Below, in pieces: positions 52,380 through 61,631 of a stretch of 64,000 nucleotides of DNA (positions are counted from its first letter, which is position 1; the number at the start of each line of letters is the position of its first letter). The notes below the pieces were generated by a model. That model was not told where the DNA came from. It searched no databases and was given only the letters and a program-made list of their open reading frames with translations. The stretch is taken from positions 124,001 through 188,000 of the forward strand of contig NZ_CP188297.1 of the NCBI RefSeq assembly GCF_050030965.1. Direction: 5' to 3'. The DNA comes from Glutamicibacter sp002979865 (lineage in GTDB: Bacteria; Actinomycetota; Actinomycetes; Actinomycetales; Micrococcaceae). The position numbers and the translations under genes are program-made.

Positions 52380-53291
52380 CTAGAAGAGTACGCGTGCCAG
52401 TTTCTGCCGCGAGGCAGCCACGCGTGGATCGCTGTTGCCGATTACCGCATAGAGCTCAATCAGGCGACGGCGGACCCGCTCGCGGTCTTCATCAGCCAGG
52501 CGGGAGATCAGCGAAACCAGTCGGGCGAAGGCATCTTCGACATGCCCGCCCACCACGTCCAGATCTGCTACATCCAGCTGGGCTGCGATGTCTTCAGGGT
52601 TCTGCGCGGCTTGCTCGCGGGACTTGTTCAGATCCAGGTTGTGCGTACGCGAGAGCAGTCGAACCTGGTACACGCCGATCTGCGCGTCCTTGTCGTTCGG
52701 CTTCTCGTTCAACGCTTCCAGGTAGGCGGCCTCGGCGGCGGCGTAGTCCCCGGCATCGATGGCGTCCACGGCCTTCTGGTGCAGCGGCGGCAGCTCTGGT
52801 TCAGGTTCGCCGGCCTGCCCGGAGAATGCCGGGGCGGTACCGCTCATGCCCTGCTGGACTGCGAGCTGTTCAAGCTGTGCGAAAACCTGGACAATCTGCT
52901 GTTCCTCGGCAGGACCCTGGAACAGCGGCACCGGCTGGCCCTTGATCAGCGCCACCACCATCGGGATCTGCTGGGCCTGGAAGGCCTGGGCGATCTGCGG
53001 GTAGGTTTCCGCATCCACCAGGCCGAGGATGAATTTGCCGCCCTTGGCATCCACCAGCTTGCGCAGCGTCGCATCCAGGTCTGCCGAGACCTGCACGCGA
53101 GGCGAGCCGAGGGAAACGATGGCAGGTACCTGCTGGGACATGCCGACGAACTGCTGGAACGCAGCCTCATCCAGATTGGTGGTCCAGCTTGCCGGACCAG
53201 CCGGCATGCTGCCGGTAGCTTCCGGGCCTTGGCTGGCCAGGGCGGAGAGATCTACCGCACCGCGGGTTGAGGGAATGTTCTGATCAGTCAT
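52380..53291 (-). CDS. YbbN/CnoX-like chaperedoxin: thioredoxin fold plus TPR
   Basis: The 303 residues comprise a thioredoxin-like domain (about 30-140) and C-terminal TPR-type helices (about 165-300; 'GDYAAAEAAYLEALNEKPND'). The CxxC redox motif is replaced by 'SLGSPR', so a holdase rather than an oxidoreductase is expected. E. coli CnoX protects and hands proteins to GroEL. It is followed in the same direction upstream by the large unknown membrane-anchored protein, five bases away. Confidence 0.8.
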   Translation of the reverse strand: MTDQNIPSTRGAVDLSALASQGPEATGSMPAGPASWTTNLDEAAFQQFVGMSQQVPAIVSLGSPRVQVSADLDATLRKLVDAKGGKFILGLVDAETYPQIAQAFQAQQIPMVVALIKGQPVPLFQGPAEEQQIVQVFAQLEQLAVQQGMSGTAPAFSGQAGEPEPELPPLHQKAVDAIDAGDYAAAEAAYLEALNEKPNDKDAQIGVYQVRLLSRTHNLDLNKSREQAAQNPEDIAAQLDVADLDVVGGHVEDAFARLVSLISRLADEDRERVRRRLIELYAVIGNSDPRVAASRQKLARVLF

Positions 53292-53296
53292 GGGGG

Positions 53297-54991
53297 TTAG
53301 TCAACTTCCTTCACATCGAGCAGGATCTGGCTTGCAGAGATCAGCTGGATCTTGTCCTTGGAACCGTCGGCTGGCAGGTAGAACATCACCGGTTCGGCGT
53401 AGGTGCTTTCCACGTCGCCGTTCGAGGAGCTGGATCCCAGCAGCTGTTCGGTCAGCTTGTCGGTGCTCTTGAGCGGGTCAGCGTCTTCGGTGCGCACGAA
53501 GAGCGCCTTGTTGTTCAGCTTGCCGGTAACAATCGCTCCGCCATCCGGGGTGGAAACCACCTTGGTGTCGCCCTTGGTGACCGTGCGCTTGTACTTGACG
53601 TCCGCCTCGTTGGCTTCCTTGGACTCATCCTTCTGTGCTGCGTGCACCGCCTTGATGAAGTCCGATTCGGCAAACTTGTCCTTGTCCTTGGCTTTGCCAT
53701 CGGTCAGCACGTTGCCCAATGCTTCCAGGGCCTTTTCCGGGGTCATCTGCAGGCCCTCGGCGTTGGCAGCCAGCTGCTTGGTCGACGGGTCGCCAACGGC
53801 GATGCCCGGGAAGGTGGAGTTCGGCAGCATCTGGCCGGCGAAGACCACCTTGAAGTTATCGCGGGCATTGGCCTGCACCAGGGTCAGCGCCTGCGGCAGG
53901 GTGTCGGCATCATTGTTCTTCGCGGTCACCACCGAGATCACGCGGGGGAACTTGGCTTCATTCGCATTCGGCACAGCGGCCGAGCGGATGACCTGGGTAT
54001 TGAGCGCCAGCGGCTTGTCTACCTCGAACTTCTCCTTGAGCATGTCGTAGCGCTTATCGCGCAAATACTTGAACGCACCGGCGCTGCGTGGCTCCAGGGC
54101 CTTGGCGTCGCTCTTCTCATCGGCCTTGGCTATCTGCTTCTGGGCATCAGCCAGAACGCGCTTGAGCTGCTCTTCGGTGATGACCGGGAAGCTGGATACT
54201 TCTTCAACCGAGGACGAGGCGGACTCGGAGCCCTTGGCATCATCGGACGCCTTGGCGTCCTCCGACTTCTGCTCGGATTCCGAAGGCTTGGCGCTGGACT
54301 CGTCGCTTGGCGCCATGGGCAGCGAAACACCGGAGATCGCCAGGGCGACCACGGCCACGGCGGCGACCGAGTGCTGGGTGTTCGACCCGCTCTTCGGCTT
54401 GCCCGGGCGCATGACCAGCAGGGCCAGTCCGAAGACCAGCAGCAGCGAGCCGGCAATGATCAGCGGCAGGGCAAATGGCATGGCGTCGTCGTTCGCGTAG
54501 GTTACCGAGATATCCACCGGAGCGGCATCCTTTCCGCCTGCGGCCAGCAGCAAGGACCAGTCGCCGGAATCCGGAGCGGTCCAGCGGTAGGTCATGGTCT
54601 GATCCGCGGTCTGCGAGTCGAAGAAGATGTCATCACCGGCGGGATTAGGCGCATCGGCCTTGCCCTTGGCGTGCTCGGCGATCATCTTGTGGTTTTCGGT
54701 GTCGATGCCGGTGACCGATACATGCGATGCATCGCCGATCCACGCCTCGACGTCATAGTCCCGGCCCAAGGAAGCAGTGAATTCACCCTTCGACTTGATC
54801 ACCAGTTCCACCGGGTCCAGCTTGGGGTCGTTGACCGAGGATTCAATCAGGGTCAGCGGTGCCTCATTAGCTAGTTGCGGCATGCTCGCGGTCACCGTTT
54901 CGGGCGGGGCCCAAAAGGTCTTCTGTCCGATGCCGACTACCAGGGCCGCGGCCCCCAGCAGCATCGCGATCACGGAGATTACTTTTCGCAC
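53297..54991 (-). CDS. Large membrane-anchored extracytoplasmic protein of unknown function
   Basis: I start at GTG 54991 (AGGTG five bases upstream; GTG 55018 possible), giving 564 residues. A signal-anchor helix (about 3-24) leads to an external domain of ~150 residues. Two hydrophobic segments lie near 170-192 and 205-225, then a Ser/Lys/Glu/Asp-rich low-complexity linker (about 230-275) and a ~280-residue C-terminal domain with no recognisable family. If the topology is as read, the C-terminal domain is extracytoplasmic. It is in an operon with the ybbN-like gene. I do not assign a function. Confidence 0.6.
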   Translation of the reverse strand: MRKVISVIAMLLGAAALVVGIGQKTFWAPPETVTASMPQLANEAPLTLIESSVNDPKLDPVELVIKSKGEFTASLGRDYDVEAWIGDASHVSVTGIDTENHKMIAEHAKGKADAPNPAGDDIFFDSQTADQTMTYRWTAPDSGDWSLLLAAGGKDAAPVDISVTYANDDAMPFALPLIIAGSLLLVFGLALLVMRPGKPKSGSNTQHSVAAVAVVALAISGVSLPMAPSDESSAKPSESEQKSEDAKASDDAKGSESASSSVEEVSSFPVITEEQLKRVLADAQKQIAKADEKSDAKALEPRSAGAFKYLRDKRYDMLKEKFEVDKPLALNTQVIRSAAVPNANEAKFPRVISVVTAKNNDADTLPQALTLVQANARDNFKVVFAGQMLPNSTFPGIAVGDPSTKQLAANAEGLQMTPEKALEALGNVLTDGKAKDKDKFAESDFIKAVHAAQKDESKEANEADVKYKRTVTKGDTKVVSTPDGGAIVTGKLNNKALFVRTEDADPLKSTDKLTEQLLGSSSSNGDVESTYAEPVMFYLPADGSKDKIQLISASQILLDVKEVD

Positions 54992-55152
54992 AAGTTCACC
55001 TATTCGCCTACGTCTCACAGCTGTTCTTTGACAAGTCTAACGAGTTGCGGCCGATCATGGTTCCGATCCGCGCCTGTGAACTGGCTCAACAACGCAACAG
55101 CACGGTGTCTTGAACCACTTAACAGTGGCCGATGCGCGATATGCTCTGACCC

Positions 55153-56520
55153 ATGGAGCCTGATCAGCCGCACCCGCATCGCGATAAGCACGTACCCGAG
55201 CAGCGTTCCGACGCGTCGGATCGCTCTTCCGGGCCTGCAACCTCCGGCCCGGAATCCACAGCGCATTCCCAGCCTCATGAGGGCAATTCCCAACCGGAAT
55301 CACCTGCGGCCGCCAGCGCGCAGGCCCGTTATCCGGGCGCTGCGCCGACGGGCGCTAATGCGTCCCGCGAGGGCTGGACCAAGAAGATCGCCGAACGCGT
55401 GGGCAAGATGCTCAACACCCCGCAGCGCAGTGCGGCCCTGGGCGAGGAACCGGAGCATCCGCTGGATGGCTCGCCGGAACCGATTCCGGCGCTGCACCCT
55501 ATTTCCATGGGCTTCTTGGGCACCATCGGCGTGGGCATCGCCCTGGGCGGCTACTACCTGCTGACCAACGTCGGTTCGCTGATGACCTGGATTGCCATTG
55601 CGCTGTTCATCGCGCTGGGCCTTGATCCGATTGTGCGCTTCATGATGCGCAAGGGATTGACCCGTCCGCTGGCCGTGGCCGCGACCATGGTCAGCTTGCT
55701 GGCGATCTTCGGCGGCTTCATGGCCTTGATCATCCCTACCCTGGTCAACCAGATCACCGCCTTCATCACGCGGGCTCCTGAAATCGTGGATGATTTCCTC
55801 AATAGCGATTGGGTGCGGGAAATCGACCGGCAATACGCGGTATCCCAGCGCATCACTACCGAGGTCGACCGTTTCTTTGGCGATTCGGGCGCGGTGACCA
55901 ATGTGTTCGGCGGCGTCCTGGGCGTATCGCAGACCGTCGCCCAGTCCATGTTCGGCGTGCTGATCGTGCTGGTGCTGGCCATCTACTTCCTGGCTTCGCT
56001 GCCAGGGATGATGGGCTTCTCGCTGCGCCTGGCCCCGCGCTCCAAACGAGACCGCGTGGCCGAATTGACCGTGCGCATTACCCGCTCCGTGGGCAATTAC
56101 GTGATGGGCCAAGCCACCGTGGCCATACTGAACTGCCTGGTGGCGCTGGTGCTGATGAGCATCCTGGGTGTTCCATTCACCGCGCTGCTCACCTTGCTGG
56201 TGGCGATGCTGGCCTTCATCCCATTGGTCGGCGGGGTGATTGCCGGCGTGCTGGTCACCTTGGTGACATTGTCACTGGGCTGGCAGACCGCCCTGATCTA
56301 CGCGGTGTGCTACTTCGGCTACCTGCAGGTCGAGGCGTATTTCGTTTCGCCGCGCATCATGCGCCGTGCGGTGGCAGTGCCCGGCGCAGTCGCGGTGATC
56401 TCGGTGATTGCCGGCGGCACCCTGGCCGGGGTCACCGGTGCGCTCATGGCCATCCCGGTGGCAGCCAGCGCCATGATCCTGCTGCGCGAAGTCTTCATCG
56501 CGCGGCAGGACCGCCGCTAG
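55153..56520 (+). CDS. AI-2E family transporter
   Basis: The 455-residue protein begins with a ~105-residue hydrophilic, Pro/Ser/Ala-rich cytoplasmic tail. It then has the AI-2E (PerM-like) membrane core: 'YYLLTNVGSLMTWIAIALFI', 'LGLDPIVRFMMRKGL', and the conserved 'PLVGGVIAGVLVTLVTL' and 'YLQVEAYFVSPRIMRRAV'. Substrates of this family vary (autoinducer-2, Na+/H+, siderophores), so none is assigned. It is apparently monocistronic. Confidence 0.85.
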   Translation: MEPDQPHPHRDKHVPEQRSDASDRSSGPATSGPESTAHSQPHEGNSQPESPAAASAQARYPGAAPTGANASREGWTKKIAERVGKMLNTPQRSAALGEEPEHPLDGSPEPIPALHPISMGFLGTIGVGIALGGYYLLTNVGSLMTWIAIALFIALGLDPIVRFMMRKGLTRPLAVAATMVSLLAIFGGFMALIIPTLVNQITAFITRAPEIVDDFLNSDWVREIDRQYAVSQRITTEVDRFFGDSGAVTNVFGGVLGVSQTVAQSMFGVLIVLVLAIYFLASLPGMMGFSLRLAPRSKRDRVAELTVRITRSVGNYVMGQATVAILNCLVALVLMSILGVPFTALLTLLVAMLAFIPLVGGVIAGVLVTLVTLSLGWQTALIYAVCYFGYLQVEAYFVSPRIMRRAVAVPGAVAVISVIAGGTLAGVTGALMAIPVAASAMILLREVFIARQDRR

Positions 56521-56542
56521 CACCTGCCTCCAGGCAGCTGGC

Positions 56543-56914
56543 CTAGTAGCGGTAGGAACGGGTTTCCCAGCAGTGCGGATGCCAGTGGCGACGCGCGTTG
56601 GCCGCGGCGTCATCGCCCGACCAGTGGTCCGCGCGCCAGGCGACCACATGGGCAACTCCAACTCCGATGGAACGGTGGCACCCCGGGCAGGAATAGGGCT
56701 TATTGGCGTTCATCGGCGCAATCTTGCGCACATGCCATTGGCCGTCGGGGGCATCCTGGCGCAGCACCACGCCGAAACGGGCACGCTGCATCCACTCTTC
56801 CTGGCCCGAACCGTAGCCCTGCTCTTCATCCCCGGATCCGTAGCCGGAGCCGGAGTTCCGGCCTTGGGCGGGTCGGGAATTCTTGGAGCGGCGCGGGCGG
56901 TTGGAACGTGGCAT
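56543..56914 (-). CDS. Small zinc-site protein divergent from nucS
   Basis: This 123-residue protein starts at ATG 56914 (MPRSN...). The first ~45 residues are low-complexity and basic or Gly/Ser-rich. The rest contains 'YSCPGCHRSIGVGVAHVVAW' and 'ANARRHWHPHCW', a C-x2-C...H...H-x-x-C arrangement like a zinc finger or degenerate HNH fold. Relatives are often annotated 'ATP/GTP-binding' without evidence; no P-loop is present here. Its constant divergence from nucS hints at a DNA-repair link. Confidence 0.65.
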   Translation of the reverse strand: MPRSNRPRRSKNSRPAQGRNSGSGYGSGDEEQGYGSGQEEWMQRARFGVVLRQDAPDGQWHVRKIAPMNANKPYSCPGCHRSIGVGVAHVVAWRADHWSGDDAAANARRHWHPHCWETRSYRY

Positions 56915-56973
56915 GTCTTTAATCATGCCGTATCTCCCGGCACAAGTCGCAACCAGCTAGTAAAGTGTGTGGG

Positions 56974-57669
56974 GTGCGTTTAGTGGTAGCGAAGTGTTCA
57001 GTTGATTACGAGGGCCGTCTTCGAGCCCACCTTCCGTTGGCGACCCGCTTGATCATGGTCAAGGCCGACGGCTCGGTACTCATCCACTCGGACGGCGGCA
57101 GCTACAAGCCGCTGAACTGGATGAATCCGCCGTTGATCCTGCGCGAGGCAGATCCCGATGAGGACGCCGCGGCATTGGGTGCCACCGCTACCTGGACCGT
57201 GTCCAGCGCGAAGACCGATGACAAGCTGACCATCCACTTCCATAGCTTCGAGCACGACTCGGCCCACATCCTGGGCACCGATCCGGGGCTGATCAAGGAT
57301 GGCGTCGAAGCCGACCTGCAGCGCCTGCTGGCCGAGCAGATCGAGTTGCTCGGCGCTGGCCACCAGCTGATCCGCCGTGAATACATGACCGCCATCGGCC
57401 CGGTGGATATCCTGGCCCGTGATGCCAAGGGCGCCACGGTTGCCGTAGAGCTCAAGCGCCGTGGCGATATCGACGGAGTGGAACAGCTGACCCGGTATCT
57501 GGAGCTGCTGAACCGCGATCCGCTGCTCAAGCCGGTTACCGGCATCTTCGCCGCCCAGCAGATCAAGCCTCAGGCCCGCACCTTGGCCGAAGACCGCGGC
57601 ATCCGCTGCCTCACCTTGGATTACGACGCAATGCGCGGAGTCGACGACTCGGCAGGACGCCTCTTCTAG
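56974..57669 (+). CDS. nucS: Endonuclease NucS (EndoMS mismatch endonuclease)
   Basis: NucS cleaves mismatched DNA and is the mismatch-repair enzyme of Actinobacteria that lack MutS and MutL. The start GTG 56974 gives 'VRLVVAKCSVDYEGRL', the family N-terminus. The C-terminal nuclease core has 'GPVDILARDAKGATVAVELK' and 'GVEQLTRYLELL' with the catalytic D, E and K. The 231-residue length is normal. Confidence 0.95.
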   Translation: MRLVVAKCSVDYEGRLRAHLPLATRLIMVKADGSVLIHSDGGSYKPLNWMNPPLILREADPDEDAAALGATATWTVSSAKTDDKLTIHFHSFEHDSAHILGTDPGLIKDGVEADLQRLLAEQIELLGAGHQLIRREYMTAIGPVDILARDAKGATVAVELKRRGDIDGVEQLTRYLELLNRDPLLKPVTGIFAAQQIKPQARTLAEDRGIRCLTLDYDAMRGVDDSAGRLF

Positions 57670-57844
57670 GGTTGCGGGTCCTCCCCGAGCTGCCTGGCCC
57701 TGGCGCATCCGCCTCCGGCCGGATGCTGCTGCCTGGCAGCCTTAGCTTGGCCCTGCAGAAAACTGCATCCCGACTGCTAGTCTGATCTCCTCTACCAAAA
57801 GCGCTCGATGCCGCACGGCCGGGCCGCCAGGCTCGGGAGGTCCA

Positions 57845-58591
57845 TTGGATCCGCTGACAGCTTCGCTCATGGCCATTGGCAGCGGTTCCGCTGCGGGTCT
57901 GCGGCCGTATTTCACGGTATTGGCCCTGGGCATCGCGGGACTCGTGATCCCCGATACCGCACCTGACATGATCGCTTCTGCGGCAAGGCAGATTCCTCAA
58001 AGCATCACCAATCCGTGGGTCCTGGCGATCTGTGCCGTACTTGCCATCGGCGAGGCCGGCCTGGATAAGATCCCCTTCCTGAATTTGTCCATGGAAACCA
58101 TCTCGGTGTGGCTGCGGCCTGTTTTCGGCGCCCTGGTTGGCATCGGCCTTGGCGCCAATTCGGGAGTCGAGGTTGCCGTCCTCACCGGACTGCTCGGTGC
58201 GGGCTCCGCGCTGTCGGTGAGCCTGGGCAAATCGTCGATGACCGCGGCGACCAATGCCGTGCCCGAACCCATCACCCAATGGGTGCGCAGCCTGGCAGAA
58301 GATCTTGGCGCGCTGGTTCTCGTCTTCGCAGCTGTGCTGGTTCCGGTACTGGCTGCCGTGCTCGGACTCGTTGCCATCGCCATCGGCTTCTTCCTCTACC
58401 GCATGTTCCGCAGGGTCTACCGGTCAATGAAGAACCGGGCCGGCAGCATCAGGCAGAACCGGGCCGCCGCGCACTCCGCGCGCGAAGCGCAGCTGGCCTC
58501 CGGCACGAAGACCAGCACGCTGCAGGCGCTGCAGGCCCTGGCCACCGGCAACGCGCCGGCTTCCGAAGATCCTGCGGGCAAGGGCAGCTAG
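57845..58591 (+). CDS. DUF4126 membrane protein
   Basis: The TTG start at 57845 follows GGGAGG. The 248-residue protein has an 'AAGLRPYFTVLALGIAGL' start and about five membrane helices, matching DUF4126. A ~60-residue basic C-terminal tail follows. Function is unknown. Confidence 0.8.
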   Translation: MDPLTASLMAIGSGSAAGLRPYFTVLALGIAGLVIPDTAPDMIASAARQIPQSITNPWVLAICAVLAIGEAGLDKIPFLNLSMETISVWLRPVFGALVGIGLGANSGVEVAVLTGLLGAGSALSVSLGKSSMTAATNAVPEPITQWVRSLAEDLGALVLVFAAVLVPVLAAVLGLVAIAIGFFLYRMFRRVYRSMKNRAGSIRQNRAAAHSAREAQLASGTKTSTLQALQALATGNAPASEDPAGKGS

Positions 58592-58720
58592 CTCCTTGAC
58601 TTGGCCAGGTGCCCGGCGCACTGGGGCCGTTGCGTTCCCGAATCGCTAAATGCCAAGTCCGCTGAGAAAATAATCCGTCGAGTCGGTGACTGGACGCGTT
58701 CTCTCTTCTAAGCTGGGAAT

Positions 58721-59929
58721 ATGACTACGACGCGCTACGCCCTTCATGCCACCCTGATTTCCGATGGCCTCAAGGTCACCGATGGCGTGCTCGCCGTGGA
58801 TGGCGACCGCATCCGCTTTGCCGGCAACCGCGATGACTTCGACGCACTGGCCGATGCTGCCGACTACCCGGTACGCGAGGTAGCCCCCGGCTCCATCATC
58901 ATCCCGGGCCTGATCGACCTGCATTGCCATGGCGCCCTCGGCGCGGACTTCTCGGCACCGGATCATTCGAGCGTCACCGAAGCGGTGGAATACCTGCACC
59001 GCTCGGGCACCACTACCCTGCTCGCGTCGCTGGTCACCGCAGAGCCCTCTTCCATGATCGAGGCCGCCGAGCTGCTCGCCGAGCTGGCGGAGGCCGGCCA
59101 GATTGCCGGCATCCATGCCGAAGGCCCGTTCCTCTCCGTAGCCCGCTGCGGCGCACAGGACCCGCGCTTCCTGCAGGATCCGGATCCGGAATTCGTCAGC
59201 GAGCTGGTGGCTGCCAGCCGCGGCCAGCTGCGCACCATGACCTACGCTCCGGAATTGGCCGGCAGCGAGGAACTCGTTGAGCAGCTGGTCTCCCACGGCG
59301 TGGTCCCGTCGCTGGGACACACCGATGCCAGCGCCCAGATCACCGCGGATTCCCTGCGCTTTGCCCGCGAACAGCTGCGCAGCGCCGGGGTGGACGGCTT
59401 CACCGAACGCCCTACGGTCACCCACCTGTTCAACGGCATGCCTTCGCTGCACCACCGCGAACCCGGTCCGGTGGCCGCCTGCCTGGAAGAGGCGGTGAAC
59501 CGCAATGCGTTCGTGGAGCTGATCGCCGACGGGGTGCACCTGTCCCCCGATACCGTGCGCCTGGTCTTCCGCTTGGTCGGTGCGGAGAACATCTTGCTGG
59601 TCAGCGATTCCATGGCGGCCACCGGCTTGGCCGATGGGCAGTACACCCTCGGCCCGCAGGATGTGAATGTGGCCCTGGGCCAGGCGCGGCTGGCCAGCGA
59701 CAATTCCCTGGCCGGCGGCACCTGCACGCTGCTGGAAATCGTGCAGCGCGCCGTGCAGGCCGGGGTCTCACTGGTCCAGGCGGTCAACTCGGCTACGTCC
59801 ATCCCCGCCTCGCTGATCGGCCTGGCCGACGAGGTCGGTTCCCTGCACTATGGCTTCGCCGCCGATGCACTGATCCTGGATGCCAATCTGCAGCTGGTCC
59901 AGACGATCCGCAACGGGGAATACCTCTAG
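58721..59929 (+). CDS. nagA: N-acetylglucosamine-6-phosphate deacetylase
   Basis: NagA removes acetate from GlcNAc-6-P in amino-sugar and cell-wall recycling. Motifs are 'LIDLHCHGALGADFS' (metal HxH), 'GIHAEGPFLS' (metal Glu), 'SLGHTDAS', 'HLFNGMPSLHHRE' and 'LLVSDSMAATG' (catalytic Asp). Length 402 is normal. No nagB or kinase lies nearby; regulation is not visible. Confidence 0.95.
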   Translation: MTTTRYALHATLISDGLKVTDGVLAVDGDRIRFAGNRDDFDALADAADYPVREVAPGSIIIPGLIDLHCHGALGADFSAPDHSSVTEAVEYLHRSGTTTLLASLVTAEPSSMIEAAELLAELAEAGQIAGIHAEGPFLSVARCGAQDPRFLQDPDPEFVSELVAASRGQLRTMTYAPELAGSEELVEQLVSHGVVPSLGHTDASAQITADSLRFAREQLRSAGVDGFTERPTVTHLFNGMPSLHHREPGPVAACLEEAVNRNAFVELIADGVHLSPDTVRLVFRLVGAENILLVSDSMAATGLADGQYTLGPQDVNVALGQARLASDNSLAGGTCTLLEIVQRAVQAGVSLVQAVNSATSIPASLIGLADEVGSLHYGFAADALILDANLQLVQTIRNGEYL

Positions 59930-59952
59930 CCCACCGAAAATCCCGGACTGCG

Positions 59953-60939
59953 CTAGCCCTGCCGGTTCCGCGCGAGCTGGCCGAGCAGCTCAAGCTCCTC
60001 GGCCCGGCCCAGGCCAGCACGCCGGGGCCGGTCCAGTCCGCGCGCCCGTTCATCGGCCAGCACGTCGCCGAGCAAGTCCTCCAGGTCCCGTTCCGGGCCA
60101 CCGGCCAAGGCGTACCGCTGCTTGCTGCGCTGGGCGAAGCCGTGGTCCTCCAGCGCAAGCCACAGCGGCAGCGAACGCGCCCCGGCCCAGTAATTGACCT
60201 GGCGTTCGCGCAGCCATGCGTCCTGGGCGGTGGCCAGTTCCCCGCTGAATCCCGCGATCCGCGCGGCCGTGCTGAGGAATTGGGCGAAGCCATGTGATGT
60301 TCCGGCCACGTTGAAGGTTCCCGTCAGCGAACGCGCTGCGGCATCGATGATCCACGCGGCGGCATCGCGCACGTCGATCACCTGCACATGGCGGCCAGCG
60401 GTTGGCGGGATGAGGACCTGGCCGGCACCGGCCAAGGCCAAGCGCGAAACCCAGTAGGAAAAGCGGTCGCTGGGATCGCCAGGTCCGGCAAGCAGCCCCG
60501 GACGGGCAATGAGCAGCCGGTCGGCAACCATCGCTGTGCTGGCCCGTTCGGCAAGGACCTTTGCATGCCCGTAGTCGCCGGGATCGGAGGGTTCATGCAG
60601 TTGCGCGTCTTCGCCGGCACCGGGCAGCTGCGCGCTGGCATACACCGAGATGGAGGAAACCAGGGACCAGTGCCGCGCAGTCGCGGCCAGGGCCGCCAGC
60701 GCCTCCTGCACCCATTGCGGCTCATAGGACAGCTCGATGACCGAGTCGAATTCGATGCCCTGCACGGCGTCATATGCCCCGGGCTGGCTCCGGTCGGCAC
60801 GCACCAGCTGCGCGCCCTGGGCAACCTCGCCGGAATTGCCGCGCGCCAAGCAGGTGACTTCGTGGCCACTGCGGATCAGCTGCCGCGCCAGCTCGCGGCC
60901 GAGCCACGCGGTGCCGCCAAGGATCAAGGTCCGTTTCAT
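59953..60939 (-). CDS. NAD-dependent epimerase/dehydratase-like protein (atypical SDR)
   Basis: From ATG 60939 the 328-residue protein has a Rossmann motif 'TLILGGTAWLGRELARQL' and 'IELSYEPQW' but lacks an obvious Y-x3-K pair. It therefore resembles the atypical reductase-epimerase group. 'AGRHVQVIDVRDAAAWIIDA' is a conserved family segment. The C-terminus is basic. Substrate is unknown. It converges on nagA. Confidence 0.75.
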   Translation of the reverse strand: MKRTLILGGTAWLGRELARQLIRSGHEVTCLARGNSGEVAQGAQLVRADRSQPGAYDAVQGIEFDSVIELSYEPQWVQEALAALAATARHWSLVSSISVYASAQLPGAGEDAQLHEPSDPGDYGHAKVLAERASTAMVADRLLIARPGLLAGPGDPSDRFSYWVSRLALAGAGQVLIPPTAGRHVQVIDVRDAAAWIIDAAARSLTGTFNVAGTSHGFAQFLSTAARIAGFSGELATAQDAWLRERQVNYWAGARSLPLWLALEDHGFAQRSKQRYALAGGPERDLEDLLGDVLADERARGLDRPRRAGLGRAEELELLGQLARNRQG

Positions 60940-61149
60940 GGGAACAGTCAACTACGTCCTGCGCCACGCGCCCAGGCATTCCGCACTCAGCGCAGTGCCT
61001 GCCCACTCTTTTCGGATCGGCGGCTGCAGTGTCCTGGATCCGGAGGTACTCCCCCGAGCCGCCACGCGCAGCCGAGCAGTGCGCCGAGTACGCAGCGGCC
61101 TCCCCAGCCTGACAACGCTGCCTGCCAGCATGCCTAGCCAGGGAACGCG

Positions 61150-61181
61150 AAAACCGCCGCTGCATCTGCAACGGCGGTTTT
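61150..61181 (-). terminator. Terminator downstream of the atp/DUF2550 operon
   Basis: AAAACCGCCG and CGGCGGTTTT form a perfect outer stem with an inner TGCA/TGCA pair, 14 bases beyond the DUF2550 stop. The rest of 60940-61194 holds no gene. Confidence 0.8.
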
Positions 61182-61194
61182 GCTTTATCAAGTT

Positions 61195-61623
61195 CTAGAT
61201 CTGCCAGCTCCCGGCGATCGGCCCGGCTTCGAGCCAGGCCGAGAAGCCGGTGTAGTCGCGGTAGTCCATGGCCAGCAGCAGCTCATCACCGCTGCGCACC
61301 AGCATCACGATGATGAATCCTGGCGGGATCCGCGAGGTTTCCTCATCGGTGGGCTGGCGTGTCCCGGTGATATCCAGGCCACGGCGCTCGATCACGAAAC
61401 TCGGGACCGGGGAGACAGAGAAAAACCGCAACAGGTCCACATGCGCTCCGCCGTAGCGGCCGATGACCATCATCCATTTGCCCGAAGGCGCCAGGATGGA
61501 TGCATCGAAGGTGCCCAGCGTGCGCCGCAATTGGATGCGGCGCACTGCCATGGCCCCGAAGAACATGGCGATGCCGATCAGGATCAGCAACGCGATCAGA
61601 ACTGGTGCGGTTATCTCAAACAA
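61195..61623 (-). CDS. DUF2550 family membrane-anchored protein
   Basis: The 142-residue protein has one N-terminal membrane helix (about 5-28) and a soluble domain ('GKWMMVIGRYGGAHVDLLRF', 'GFIIVMLVRSGDELLLAMDY'), matching DUF2550. It follows atpC by eight bases, the usual actinobacterial position. It may associate with ATP synthase or the envelope, but this is unproven. Confidence 0.8.
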   Translation of the reverse strand: MFEITAPVLIALLILIGIAMFFGAMAVRRIQLRRTLGTFDASILAPSGKWMMVIGRYGGAHVDLLRFFSVSPVPSFVIERRGLDITGTRQPTDEETSRIPPGFIIVMLVRSGDELLLAMDYRDYTGFSAWLEAGPIAGSWQI

Positions 61624-61631
61624 TTCATCGC

